Below the pieces are notes generated by a model. The model saw nothing but the letters and a program-made list of their open reading frames with translations, was not told where the DNA came from and ran no database searches. DNA of 22,390 nucleotides from Defluviitaleaceae bacterium (GTDB lineage: Bacteria; Bacillota; Clostridia; Lachnospirales; WRAX01): contig WQSI01000015.1 in NCBI GenBank assembly GCA_009787945.1, positions 1-22,390 on the forward strand, in the 5' to 3' direction. The translations under genes were made by a program, and so were the position numbers. Of the stretch, positions 1 to 4,658 are shown piece by piece (position 1 is the stretch's first letter; each line of letters begins with the position of its first letter).

Positions 1-95
1 GTTGCGCTATGAATAATTATGAAATTCTGGTATTCTTTACAGAACTTGTAAAGTTTATGGATTACATATTGTCATATTTCTTTCAAAAGAAATAA
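1..95 (+). CDS. 3' end of an upstream gene, or a 28-residue peptide ORF
   Basis: An open frame enters from the left edge and stops at TAA 93-95. An ATG at 9-11 would give a 28-residue peptide beginning MNNYEILVFF and ending FFQKK: aromatic and aliphatic with a basic end, possibly one amphipathic helix. No Shine-Dalgarno sequence is visible in the eight bases before the ATG, and the frame is open to the edge, so it may equally be the C-terminus of a longer protein. A bidirectional hairpin terminator follows at once (91-121). I do not recognise the family and assign no function. Confidence 0.35.
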   Translation, partial: CAMNNYEILVFFTELVKFMDYILSYFFQKK

Positions 96-177
96 CCGCC
101 CCCGTCAAAGATGCGGTTATTTTATAATACCAATTCAATAGACGCTAACCGCTTTGCGATTGCCTTTTTTATTTCCA
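84..177 (-). ncRNA. Putative short minus-strand RNA converging on the left-edge ORF
   Basis: A minus-strand promoter with a perfect TATAAT (184-189) lies 17 bases from a TTGCAA -35 (207-212) and predicts a start near 177. The transcript would end at the bidirectional hairpin 91-121, giving about 90 nt. Its first half can form a stem-loop (GCAATCGC, AAA loop, GCGGTT-A-GC) and its second half is the terminator hairpin. The only ORF is 18 codons (122-178), but its ATG falls at or before the predicted start point and has no ribosome binding site, so a noncoding RNA is more likely. The 3' end is complementary to the 3' end of the plus-strand transcript. Confidence 0.4.
91..126. terminator. Bidirectional intrinsic terminator between converging short transcripts
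   Basis: The arms AATAACCGC (91-99) and GCGGTTATT (113-121) form a 9-bp perfect stem. It is followed on the plus strand by TTAT and on the minus strand by a T-rich stretch (TTTCTTTTG). It would end the plus-strand transcript of the ORF at 1-95 and also the minus-strand RNA starting near 177. Confidence 0.6.
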
Positions 178-183
178 TAAATA

Positions 184-212
184 ATTATAACACGTCACAG
201 AAACTTTTGCAA
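184..212 (-). promoter_or_regulatory. Sigma-A promoter for the short minus-strand RNA
   Basis: On the minus strand, -35 TTGCAA (207-212; 4 of 6 consensus bases), a 17-base spacer and a perfect -10 TATAAT (184-189). It is divergent from the AI-2E transporter promoter. Confidence 0.5.
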
Positions 213-219
213 TACCCTA

Positions 220-247
220 TTGACAAAATATTAAATTGCGGTATAAT
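220..247 (+). promoter_or_regulatory. Sigma-A promoter of the AI-2E transporter/radC group
   Basis: A perfect -35 TTGACA (220-225) and a perfect -10 TATAAT (242-247) are separated by 16 bases. The ribosome binding site GGAGG (254-258) and the ATG (265) follow directly, so the leader is only about ten bases long. Confidence 0.8.
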
Positions 248-264
248 TAGGGTGGAGGGATAAA

Positions 265-1425
265 ATGCGCCGCCTTATAGACCCGCACATTTTTAAAACA
301 TGGTTGGCTTTTCTTTTGCTTGCAATTGTCGTCATCATTGTTTTTCAAATTGTTACCCAGGTTGATGCCATATATGGTTGGTTTGCCACCCTTTTTTGGC
401 ATGTTTCCCCTTTTATTATGGGCTTTATGCTTGCTTATGCCCTTAACATTCCGCGGGAAGGCATCCAAAAGCTGTTGGGGCGGGTGAAGCATCCCTTTGT
501 GGAAAAGCGCAAAATGGGCATTTCTGTGCTGTTGACTTATCTGTCTGCTATCGGGGTTATTGTTCTTGCTTTCAACCTTGTTTGGCCTCCTATAAGTGAT
601 AGTATTGTTGATTTTGTTGACTATTTGCCTACTTTGGTTTACCAAATTCAGGAATTTATTTACGATTTAAGCCAAAACGAGGAAATACCCTTCCATGAGC
701 ATTTTGACGAAATTGCCGCCATGGTCACTCCCGAAGCTGTTCTTGGGCTTTTTGACGGGGATTTTGTGGCGGGGGTTTTCGGCAATTTGTTTAGCACAGT
801 TATGGGGGTTATATCCTTTGTTTTCCGTTTGGTGCTGACCCTTATCACCTCTGTTTATTTTATGGTGGAGGCAGTTAAGGTAAAGGCGGCGTTTAAGCGG
901 TTTATCAAGGTTTTATCCCCTCGCAAGGTCTACAAAACCATTCTAAAATATGGACGCAACATAAACGGATATTTTAAGCGTTACATTTTTTGCCAAACCC
1001 TAGATGCCTTGATTTTAGGCACCATAATGACTGCCGTCCTTGCCTTAATGGGTGTGGATTATGCCCTGACCCTTGGCCCCATGCTTGGGGTTGCCAACCT
1101 TATCCCCATGTTTGGCGCGATAATCGGCACTGTAATCGCCTTTATCGTTATTTTGCTGACGGAGGCTACAGGTCTTGCAATTGCGGCGGGGATTGTTATG
1201 GTTGTCATCCAACAAATTGACGCAAACTTTATTTTCCCAAGGCTTATTGGGGGACAGATGCGCATTTCGCCTCTGGTGGTCATAATTGGCATAACTATTG
1301 GTAACGCGTATTTTGGAGTTGTGGGCATGATTGTGGCGATACCCATTGCCACCGTTGCTAAGAATATATTAGATGACTTTTTGCTGTACAGAGAGGCGAT
1401 AAAATCCCGCAGGAGAGAGGTGTAA
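265..1425 (+). CDS. AI-2E family transporter (PerM/YtvI-like membrane protein)
   Basis: A polytopic inner-membrane protein of 386 residues, a normal length for the AI-2E/PerM family (PF01594). The N-terminus has hydrophobic segments at roughly residues 13-33 and 44-60. A central soluble part (about 125-165) is followed by closely spaced hydrophobic helices from about 180 to the C-terminus, including the glycine-rich stretch around MLGVANLIPMFGAIIGTVIA that is typical of the family. Members have been linked to autoinducer-2 export or to sodium/proton antiport, but most are uncharacterised, so the substrate is unknown. The ATG at 265 has GGAGG six bases upstream. It heads a plus-strand group: a 36-residue peptide gene starts four bases after its stop and radC follows. 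Confidence 0.85.
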   Translation: MRRLIDPHIFKTWLAFLLLAIVVIIVFQIVTQVDAIYGWFATLFWHVSPFIMGFMLAYALNIPREGIQKLLGRVKHPFVEKRKMGISVLLTYLSAIGVIVLAFNLVWPPISDSIVDFVDYLPTLVYQIQEFIYDLSQNEEIPFHEHFDEIAAMVTPEAVLGLFDGDFVAGVFGNLFSTVMGVISFVFRLVLTLITSVYFMVEAVKVKAAFKRFIKVLSPRKVYKTILKYGRNINGYFKRYIFCQTLDALILGTIMTAVLALMGVDYALTLGPMLGVANLIPMFGAIIGTVIAFIVILLTEATGLAIAAGIVMVVIQQIDANFIFPRLIGGQMRISPLVVIIGITIGNAYFGVVGMIVAIPIATVAKNILDDFLLYREAIKSRRREV

Positions 1426-1429
1426 CAAT

Positions 1430-1540
1430 ATGATGAGTGAAAGAAAGAAAAAGCGCATGGTGCGCATTTTTACCATTGTGATGGTGTCTGTTTTGGCTTT
1501 AATGCTTGCCATTGGGCCGCTTTTAATGTTCTTTGGATAA
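1430..1540 (+). CDS. 36-residue single-span membrane peptide, function unknown
   Basis: ATG at 1430 (or the adjacent ATG at 1433), stop TAA at 1538-1540. The predicted peptide has a basic start (MMSERKKKRMVR), then one hydrophobic span of about 23 residues (IFTIVMVSVLALMLAIGPLLMFF) and ends with Gly. A clear AGGAG lies upstream near 1411, within the end of the transporter gene, whose stop is only four bases away, so the two are probably co-translated. Very short basic-then-hydrophobic proteins (for example the DUF4044 type) are common in Bacillota. I note the resemblance in form but cannot confirm family membership. The gene is real in my judgement because of its spacing, start signals and membrane-peptide composition. 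Confidence 0.65.
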   Translation: MMSERKKKRMVRIFTIVMVSVLALMLAIGPLLMFFG

Positions 1541-1577
1541 AGAGTTTTAAATTGAAAGGCGAAAATCGAAAAACGAT

Positions 1578-2270
1578 ATGGATTCTAAAGATTATGCGGG
1601 GCATAGAATGCGCTTGCGCGAAAGGTTCATAAAAGCGGGGCTTGAGGCGTTTTCCACCCATGAAGTGTTGGAGTTTTTGCTGTTTTACGCCATACCCCGC
1701 AGAGATACCAAAGGCATTGCGCGTAAGGCGATAAAGGAATATGGCGGGTTGGCGGAGCTTTTAGAGGCAAGCCCAGAGGATATAATGAGGCGGACAGGGC
1801 TTACAGAGAACACTGCCGTCTTTTTGTCGTTGATGCCGCAGCTTGCTAAGCGTTACCAACTGGAGAAAAACACAGAAACCATAAAACTTGAGGACAGCCA
1901 CCGTTTGAGGGAGTATACAAAAGTCTTGTTTATAGGGGCTATTGTGGAGTGTTTTTACATAATTTGTATGGATGCAAATTACAATCTGCGGGCGGCAGAG
2001 ATGGTGTTTGAAGGGGATATACACGAAATTCCCATGTATCCGCGGAAGATTTTGGAGCGCGTTCTTGCCCACCGCACTGTTAACCTTGTTCTCGCCCACA
2101 ACCACCCCTCTGGCAACAAAACCATACCAACTGTAGATTTTGAAACAACAAAAACCTTGGCTAAAATACTAGAACCCTTTAACGTGACCATTGTAGACCA
2201 CATTATCGTGGCAGGGGATGACGCGGTTAGCTTTGCTGAAAAGGGTTATATAAAGAAGATTTATAAATAG
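1578..2270 (+). CDS. radC: RadC family JAB-domain protein
   Basis: A 230-residue RadC protein (family length about 220-230). The N-terminal half (about 1-90) is the helix-hairpin-helix-like UPF0758 region (GHRMRLRERF, EVLEFLLFYAIPRRDT). The C-terminal half is the JAB/MPN metalloprotease-like domain with the motif AHNHPSGN at 173-180 (His174, His176, Ser178) and Asp187, so the zinc site is intact. A role in DNA repair was once proposed but is not supported, and the true function is unknown. The ATG has only a distant AAAGG upstream, so translation may depend on the preceding small gene. The last codons (from about 2247) form the left boundary of the tandem repeat that follows, and an antisense-RNA promoter begins four bases after the stop. 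Confidence 0.88.
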   Translation: MDSKDYAGHRMRLRERFIKAGLEAFSTHEVLEFLLFYAIPRRDTKGIARKAIKEYGGLAELLEASPEDIMRRTGLTENTAVFLSLMPQLAKRYQLEKNTETIKLEDSHRLREYTKVLFIGAIVECFYIICMDANYNLRAAEMVFEGDIHEIPMYPRKILERVLAHRTVNLVLAHNHPSGNKTIPTVDFETTKTLAKILEPFNVTIVDHIIVAGDDAVSFAEKGYIKKIYK

Positions 2271-2273
2271 TTG

Positions 2274-2302
2274 TTGACAAATTTGCTGTGCCCTGGTATA
2301 AT
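2274..2302 (+). promoter_or_regulatory. Antisense RNA promoter, copy 1
   Basis: Perfect sigma-A consensus: TTGACA (2274-2279), a 17-base spacer and TATAAT (2297-2302). It begins four bases after the radC stop. The predicted start is near 2309, just before a hairpin. Confidence 0.85.
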
Positions 2303-2313
2303 AGAAGTAATAA

Positions 2314-2340
2314 AAGAGAGGAGCTGGTAACTCCCCTCTT
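2314..2340 (-). terminator. 3' hairpin of toxin mRNA copy 1
   Basis: Read on the minus strand, the arms AAGAGGGGAG and CTCCTCTCTT enclose a 7-base loop (one mismatch) and are followed by TTATTA. This is a plausible terminator for the toxin mRNA. Because it lies at the very start of the antisense RNA, the same element would cap that RNA with a 5' hairpin. Confidence 0.5.
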
Positions 2341-2373
2341 GCGCACTGTCGACAGGCTTTGCGGTTATGTTGC

Positions 2374-2520
2374 TTATTTAAAAGAACGCCGCTTTACCTT
2401 GTCTTGGGAGCGGCGTTCGTTTTTTTCTTTTAACCTTTGCCTTATATATGTATCTACCGCGACATACGCCACAGCAACAAAAGACAATGTATTCAGAAAT
2501 TCACGAACATAGTACAACAT
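2374..2520 (-). CDS. 48-residue putative type I toxin, copy 1
   Basis: ATG at 2520, TAA at 2374-2376. The peptide starts MLYYVREFLNTLSFVAVAY. Residues about 8-22 are hydrophobic and could span the membrane. The tail (about 27-48) is strongly charged, with ERRS and KRRS motifs. The start has an excellent AAAGGAGGTG ribosome binding site (2527-2536) and the transcript has a perfect consensus promoter. Compared with copy 2 there are four amino-acid changes (Q28R, R29V, Q39H, V42A) against six silent changes, which supports real coding. Small membrane peptides with an antisense RNA over the mRNA 3' end are the hallmark of type I toxins (TxpA, BsrG). I see no clear sequence match to a named toxin family, so toxicity is inferred from architecture. 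The alternative is a small membrane peptide of other function under antisense control. Confidence 0.72.
   Translation of the reverse strand: MLYYVREFLNTLSFVAVAYVAVDTYIRQRLKEKNERRSQDKVKRRSFK
2384..2426 (+). terminator. Intrinsic terminator of antisense RNA copy 1
   Basis: A perfect 10-bp stem, GAACGCCGCT (2384-2393) with AGCGGCGTTC (2409-2418), a 15-base loop and seven T residues (2420-2426). The stem lies inside the minus-strand peptide gene, where it encodes the ERRS and RRS parts of the basic tail. Confidence 0.85.
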
Positions 2521-2573
2521 GCGCTTCACCTCCTTTCAGTTGGATTTTTCAATCCTCCTTTCAGGTGCAAAGC
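2521..2573 (-). promoter_or_regulatory. Toxin leader copy 1: duplicated SD and SD-masking stem
   Basis: The leader carries CTGAAAGGAGG twice. The copy next to the ATG is the functional Shine-Dalgarno. Between the two, GGATT-GAAA-AATCC forms a small tetraloop hairpin. Upstream CACCT (opposite 2563-2567) and GCTT (opposite 2570-2573) can pair with AGGTG and AAGC around the ribosome binding site (2522-2531), hiding it. Masked start sites are common in type I toxin mRNAs. Confidence 0.55.
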
Positions 2574-2596
2574 CCGCCACTCAGATACGCAAGATA

Positions 2597-2625
2597 ATTA
2601 TATAACATTTTTCGCCAATTGTCAA
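2597..2625 (-). promoter_or_regulatory. Toxin mRNA promoter, copy 1
   Basis: On the minus strand, perfect TTGACA (2620-2625), a 17-base spacer and perfect TATAAT (2597-2602). The predicted start near 2590 gives a leader of about 70 nt. Confidence 0.85.
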
Positions 2626-2676
2626 CAAAAAAATAAATAGTGCGCACAATATATAAAGAAAATTTATAAATAGTTG

Positions 2677-2705
2677 TTGACAAATTTGCTGTGCCCTGGT
2701 ATAAT
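2677..2705 (+). promoter_or_regulatory. Antisense RNA promoter, copy 2
   Basis: TTGACA (2677-2682), 17 bases, TATAAT (2700-2705); identical to copy 1. The predicted start is near 2712. Confidence 0.85.
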
Positions 2706-2716
2706 AGAAGCAATAA

Positions 2717-2743
2717 AAGAGAGGAGCTGTAAACTCCCCTCTT
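2717..2743 (-). terminator. 3' hairpin of toxin mRNA copy 2
   Basis: Same stem as in copy 1 (arms 2717-2726 and 2734-2743, one mismatch) with a changed loop, followed on the minus strand by TTATTG. It is a weak to moderate terminator. Confidence 0.5.
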
Positions 2744-2781
2744 TGCGCACTGTCGACAGGCTTTGCGATTTGTGTTGTTAA

Positions 2782-2928
2782 TTACTTGAAAGAACGCCGC
2801 TTTGCCTTGTCATGGGAGCGGCGTTCGTTTTTTTCTTTTAACACTCGTCTTATATATGTATCTACTGCGACATACGCCACAGCAACAAAAGACAATGTAT
2901 TCAGAAACTCACGAACATAATACAACAT
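2782..2928 (-). CDS. 48-residue putative type I toxin, copy 2
   Basis: ATG at 2928, TAA at 2782-2784. It has the same length, hydrophobic segment and basic tail as copy 1, with four substitutions near and within the tail (R28, V29, H39, A42) and silent changes elsewhere. The ribosome binding site AAAGGAGGTG and the masking leader are identical to copy 1. Intact reading frame, start and promoter in both copies argue that neither is a decayed relic. The function as a membrane-acting toxin is inferred from layout, as for copy 1. Confidence 0.72.
   Translation of the reverse strand: MLYYVREFLNTLSFVAVAYVAVDTYIRRVLKEKNERRSHDKAKRRSFK
2792..2834 (+). terminator. Intrinsic terminator of antisense RNA copy 2
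   Basis: A 10-bp perfect stem (2792-2801 with 2817-2826) and seven T residues (2828-2834). The stem is identical to copy 1; the base changes between copies fall in the loop. Confidence 0.85.
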
Positions 2929-2981
2929 GCGCTTCACCTCCTTTCAGTTGGATTTTTCAATCCTCCTTTCAGGTGCAAAGC
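2929..2981 (-). promoter_or_regulatory. Toxin leader copy 2: duplicated SD and SD-masking stem
   Basis: Base-for-base the same as the copy 1 leader: two CTGAAAGGAGG elements, a GGATT-GAAA-AATCC hairpin between them, and upstream CACCT/GCTT that can pair with AGGTG/AAGC at the start site. Confidence 0.55.
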
Positions 2982-3004
2982 CCGCCACTCAGATACGCAG
3001 AATA

Positions 3005-3033
3005 ATTATATAACAATTTTTGCTAATTGTCAA
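3005..3033 (-). promoter_or_regulatory. Toxin mRNA promoter, copy 2
   Basis: On the minus strand, TTGACA (3028-3033), 17 bases, TATAAT (3005-3010). The T-run of the preceding operon terminator abuts the -35. Confidence 0.85.
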
Positions 3034-3044
3034 CAAAAAATAAA

Positions 3045-3072
3045 GAGTGCGCACGATAAAGCGCACTCTTTT
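3045..3072. terminator. Terminator at the end of the yicC-to-metallopeptidase operon
   Basis: The arms GAGTGCGC (3045-3052) and GCGCACTC (3061-3068) form a perfect 8-bp stem. It is followed on the minus strand by TTTATTTTTT and on the plus strand by TTTT, so it can work in both directions. It ends the long minus-strand operon just after the metallopeptidase stop. Confidence 0.8.
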
Positions 3073-3073
3073 G

Positions 3074-3793
3074 TTATCTCCGATTTGCAATAATCAAAAA
3101 CCTTACCAGCTGGGCAATTGCCACTGCTGCCGCTGCAACGTATGTCATTGCGGCGGCAGAAAGCACTCGCTTTGCCATGCCTTTCTCTTCTTCGCCGTCG
3201 ATATACCGCCCAGCTTCCAGAAGAGCCACCGCCCGCTTGCTTGCGTCAAATTCCACAGGCAGGGTAATTAGGTGGAAAACAACGGTTACGGCAAAGAAAA
3301 TGATGCCGATATTGATGATGGTTGTTGACCATTCTGGGGCGATAAAGCCCAACATTCCAAGGATAAACCCAATGAAAATCAGGGGAACGGCCGCTCCAGA
3401 GGTTATACGCACCAATGGGAAGATGCCGCTGCGCATGGCAAGGGCAGAATACCCTTCGTCGTGCTGGATGGCGTGGCCTACCTCGTGAACCGCCACCGCC
3501 ACCGCTGAAATGGAGTGGGTGTCGTAAACATGGGGGGATAGGCGCACGGTGCGGCTTTTGGGGTCATAATGGTCGCCCCAGGGCTTGTTTTCAGGCAGAC
3601 GCTCCACCTTTACATCCCGCAGTCCGTGGTCTGCAAGGATTTGGGTCGCCACCGTTGCTCCGTTTAACCCCCGTTTTGTGGCAACCTCTGCATATTTGTT
3701 CAAATTGGTGCTTACCCGCCCTTGCGCCCACATGGCAAGTATCATGGCGGGTATCAAAATCACAATTGTCCAGTCAAAAAACATTAATGGCAT
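3074..3793 (-). CDS. Membrane zinc metallopeptidase, YugP family
   Basis: 239 residues, the usual size for the YugP/DUF2268-like zinc metallopeptidase family (PF04298). An N-terminal hydrophobic segment (about 8-23) is followed by the zinc motif HEVGHAIQH (103-111), with His103, Glu104 and His107. Glu181 in PVEFDASKRA is the likely third ligand. Further hydrophobic stretches lie at about 135-152, 159-178 and 213-235. The substrate is unknown; the active site probably sits at the membrane. The ATG at 3793 has GGAGG eight bases upstream. The gene is the last of its operon, four bases after the fmt stop, a common position in Clostridia. Confidence 0.85.
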   Translation of the reverse strand: MPLMFFDWTIVILIPAMILAMWAQGRVSTNLNKYAEVATKRGLNGATVATQILADHGLRDVKVERLPENKPWGDHYDPKSRTVRLSPHVYDTHSISAVAVAVHEVGHAIQHDEGYSALAMRSGIFPLVRITSGAAVPLIFIGFILGMLGFIAPEWSTTIINIGIIFFAVTVVFHLITLPVEFDASKRAVALLEAGRYIDGEEEKGMAKRVLSAAAMTYVAAAAVAIAQLVRFLIIANRR

Positions 3794-3797
3794 GAAA

Positions 3798-4643
3798 TCA
3801 ACCTCCTTTATTCTGTTGCCCGCGGAAATAGGCTTCTGCGGACATTTTTTTGCCCCCAGGAGGGGTCAGCTCTAAAAAATCCACCTTACCATCAGCCACC
3901 TTGGCGTTCCAAATTTTTACTTTTTTGCCGTCAATTTCCGTGTATGTGCCAGGAAATGGGTTGTAAGCACGAATGTGGTTCACCACATCTTGAGGTGGTC
4001 GTGACATGTCCAGCCGCTCCATCTCTTTTGTTATCATGCCCGCATATGTAGCCTGGGTTTCATCCTGTTTTTGGGATTTTATCGTGGCTGTCTTAATCTG
4101 GTCAAGGGCTGTCAAAAGGGCTTCTGGGGCGATTTTACATAGCTTGTCATGGAGGTTTCCCCCAGTGTCCTCCTGGGTTATTTCTACCTCACGCTTCAGC
4201 AGCATGTCGCCAGTGTCCATGCCCGCATCCATCTGCATTATTGTGATGCCCGTAAGGGTTTCCCCGTCAAAAATCGCCTGTTGGATAGGGGCTGCCCCAC
4301 GGTATTTTGGCAATAATGAAGCATGGACATTAACACAGCCAAATTTCGGAATATCAAGAACCCGCTGGCTTAAAATCTGCCCATATGCTGCCACCACAAA
4401 AATGTCTGCGTGGCAGTCTGCAAGGGTTATCGCCCACTGGGGGCTGTTGATTTTTTCAGGTTGATACACAGGGATGCCCCGCTCTTCTGCATAGACCTTC
4501 ACAGGGGGCGGTGTCAGCTTTTTGCCGCGGCCAGAAGGGCGGTCGGGCTGGGTGAAAACAGCCACAATTTCGTGGTCGCTTTCTTGTAAAGCTTCAAGGC
4601 AAACCCGCGCAAATTCGGGCGTTCCCATAAACAAAATTTTCAT
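3798..4643 (-). CDS. fmt: Methionyl-tRNA formyltransferase (short form)
   Basis: Transfers a formyl group from 10-formyltetrahydrofolate to initiator Met-tRNA. The N-terminal formyltransferase domain (1-190) holds MGTPEFA (6-12), QPDRPSGRG (32-40), the catalytic NVH (Asn105, His107) in the NVHASLLPKYRGAAPI region, and Asp143 in MDTGD. The C-terminal OB-like domain is present (NPFPGTYTEIDGKKVKIW at about 228-245; PPGGKKMSAEAYFRG near the end). However, the segment usually found between these two parts is missing, so the protein has 281 residues instead of about 310. The gene lies 15 bases after def, its usual partner, which removes the formyl group. Confidence 0.92.
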   Translation of the reverse strand: MKILFMGTPEFARVCLEALQESDHEIVAVFTQPDRPSGRGKKLTPPPVKVYAEERGIPVYQPEKINSPQWAITLADCHADIFVVAAYGQILSQRVLDIPKFGCVNVHASLLPKYRGAAPIQQAIFDGETLTGITIMQMDAGMDTGDMLLKREVEITQEDTGGNLHDKLCKIAPEALLTALDQIKTATIKSQKQDETQATYAGMITKEMERLDMSRPPQDVVNHIRAYNPFPGTYTEIDGKKVKIWNAKVADGKVDFLELTPPGGKKMSAEAYFRGQQNKGG

Positions 4644-4658
4644 GTCTAATCCTCATAT

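Larger units (their letters stand above)
2309..2427 (+). ncRNA. Putative antisense (antitoxin) RNA, copy 1
   Basis: A perfect promoter upstream and a perfect 10-bp GC-rich terminator (2384-2418 plus a T-run at 2420-2426) define an RNA of about 120 nt with no ORF preceded by a ribosome binding site. It opens with a hairpin (AAGAGAGGAG 2314-2323 with CTCCCCTCTT 2331-2340, one mismatch), then has the 10-base palindrome CTGTCGACAG (2346-2355), then the terminator hairpin. It is fully complementary to the 3' untranslated part and the last ~18 codons of the minus-strand peptide gene (2374-2520). This is the geometry of RatA against TxpA or SR4 against BsrG in Bacillus subtilis. It would act by duplex formation leading to RNase III cleavage or a block in translation; that mechanism is inferred. 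Confidence 0.7.
2247..2650. repeat. Tandem repeat unit 1 (type I toxin-antitoxin-like module, copy 1)
   Basis: The first of two nearly identical direct repeats (period about 403-408 bp). It runs from the last codons of radC (TATATAAAGA) to GTGCGCAC near 2647. It contains a plus-strand promoter, a ~120-nt RNA with its terminator, and on the minus strand a 48-codon ORF with its own promoter and leader. The right end is half of the terminator hairpin that stands complete at 3045-3068. Confidence 0.85.
2712..2835 (+). ncRNA. Putative antisense (antitoxin) RNA, copy 2
   Basis: About 124 nt from the consensus promoter to the terminator at 2792-2834. It has the same parts as copy 1: 5' hairpin (2717-2726 with 2734-2743), palindrome CTGTCGACAG (2750-2759) and terminator hairpin. 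It differs most from copy 1 between the palindrome and the terminator (about 2767-2790), the region opposite the peptide stop codon. That could let each RNA prefer its own mRNA, while the remaining identity would allow cross-regulation. Confidence 0.7.
2650..3057. repeat. Tandem repeat unit 2 (type I toxin-antitoxin-like module, copy 2)
   Basis: The second copy of the ~405-bp unit. It starts with a duplicate of the radC 3' end (TATATAAAGA, then the equivalent of the stop region) although no radC precedes it. It ends in the left arm of the complete terminator at 3045-3068. All four control elements (two promoters, antisense terminator, masked ribosome binding site) are preserved. Confidence 0.85.

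Noticed and set aside
122..178. 18-codon minus-strand ORF (begins MEIKKAIAKRL), similar to the start of some helix-turn-helix proteins
   Set aside because: Its ATG is at or before the predicted transcription start, there is no ribosome binding site and the frame ends at once. More likely chance inside a small RNA, though a gene remnant is possible.
265..1425. Quorum-sensing role from the AI-2E name
   Set aside because: Most members of this family are not shown to move autoinducer-2, and no luxS or lsr-type gene is in the window.
2288..2640. Plus-strand ORFs of 74 and 67 codons (2288-2512, 2437-2640) and a 67-codon ORF at 2802-3005
   Set aside because: They run through a strong terminator or lie opposite the toxin gene, have no ribosome binding site, and are not kept in the same form in both repeat copies. 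They are shadows.
2247..3057. CRISPR array or transposon reading of the tandem repeat
   Set aside because: Only two long units with internal promoters and ORFs, no short repeats with spacers, no transposase and no terminal inverted repeats.
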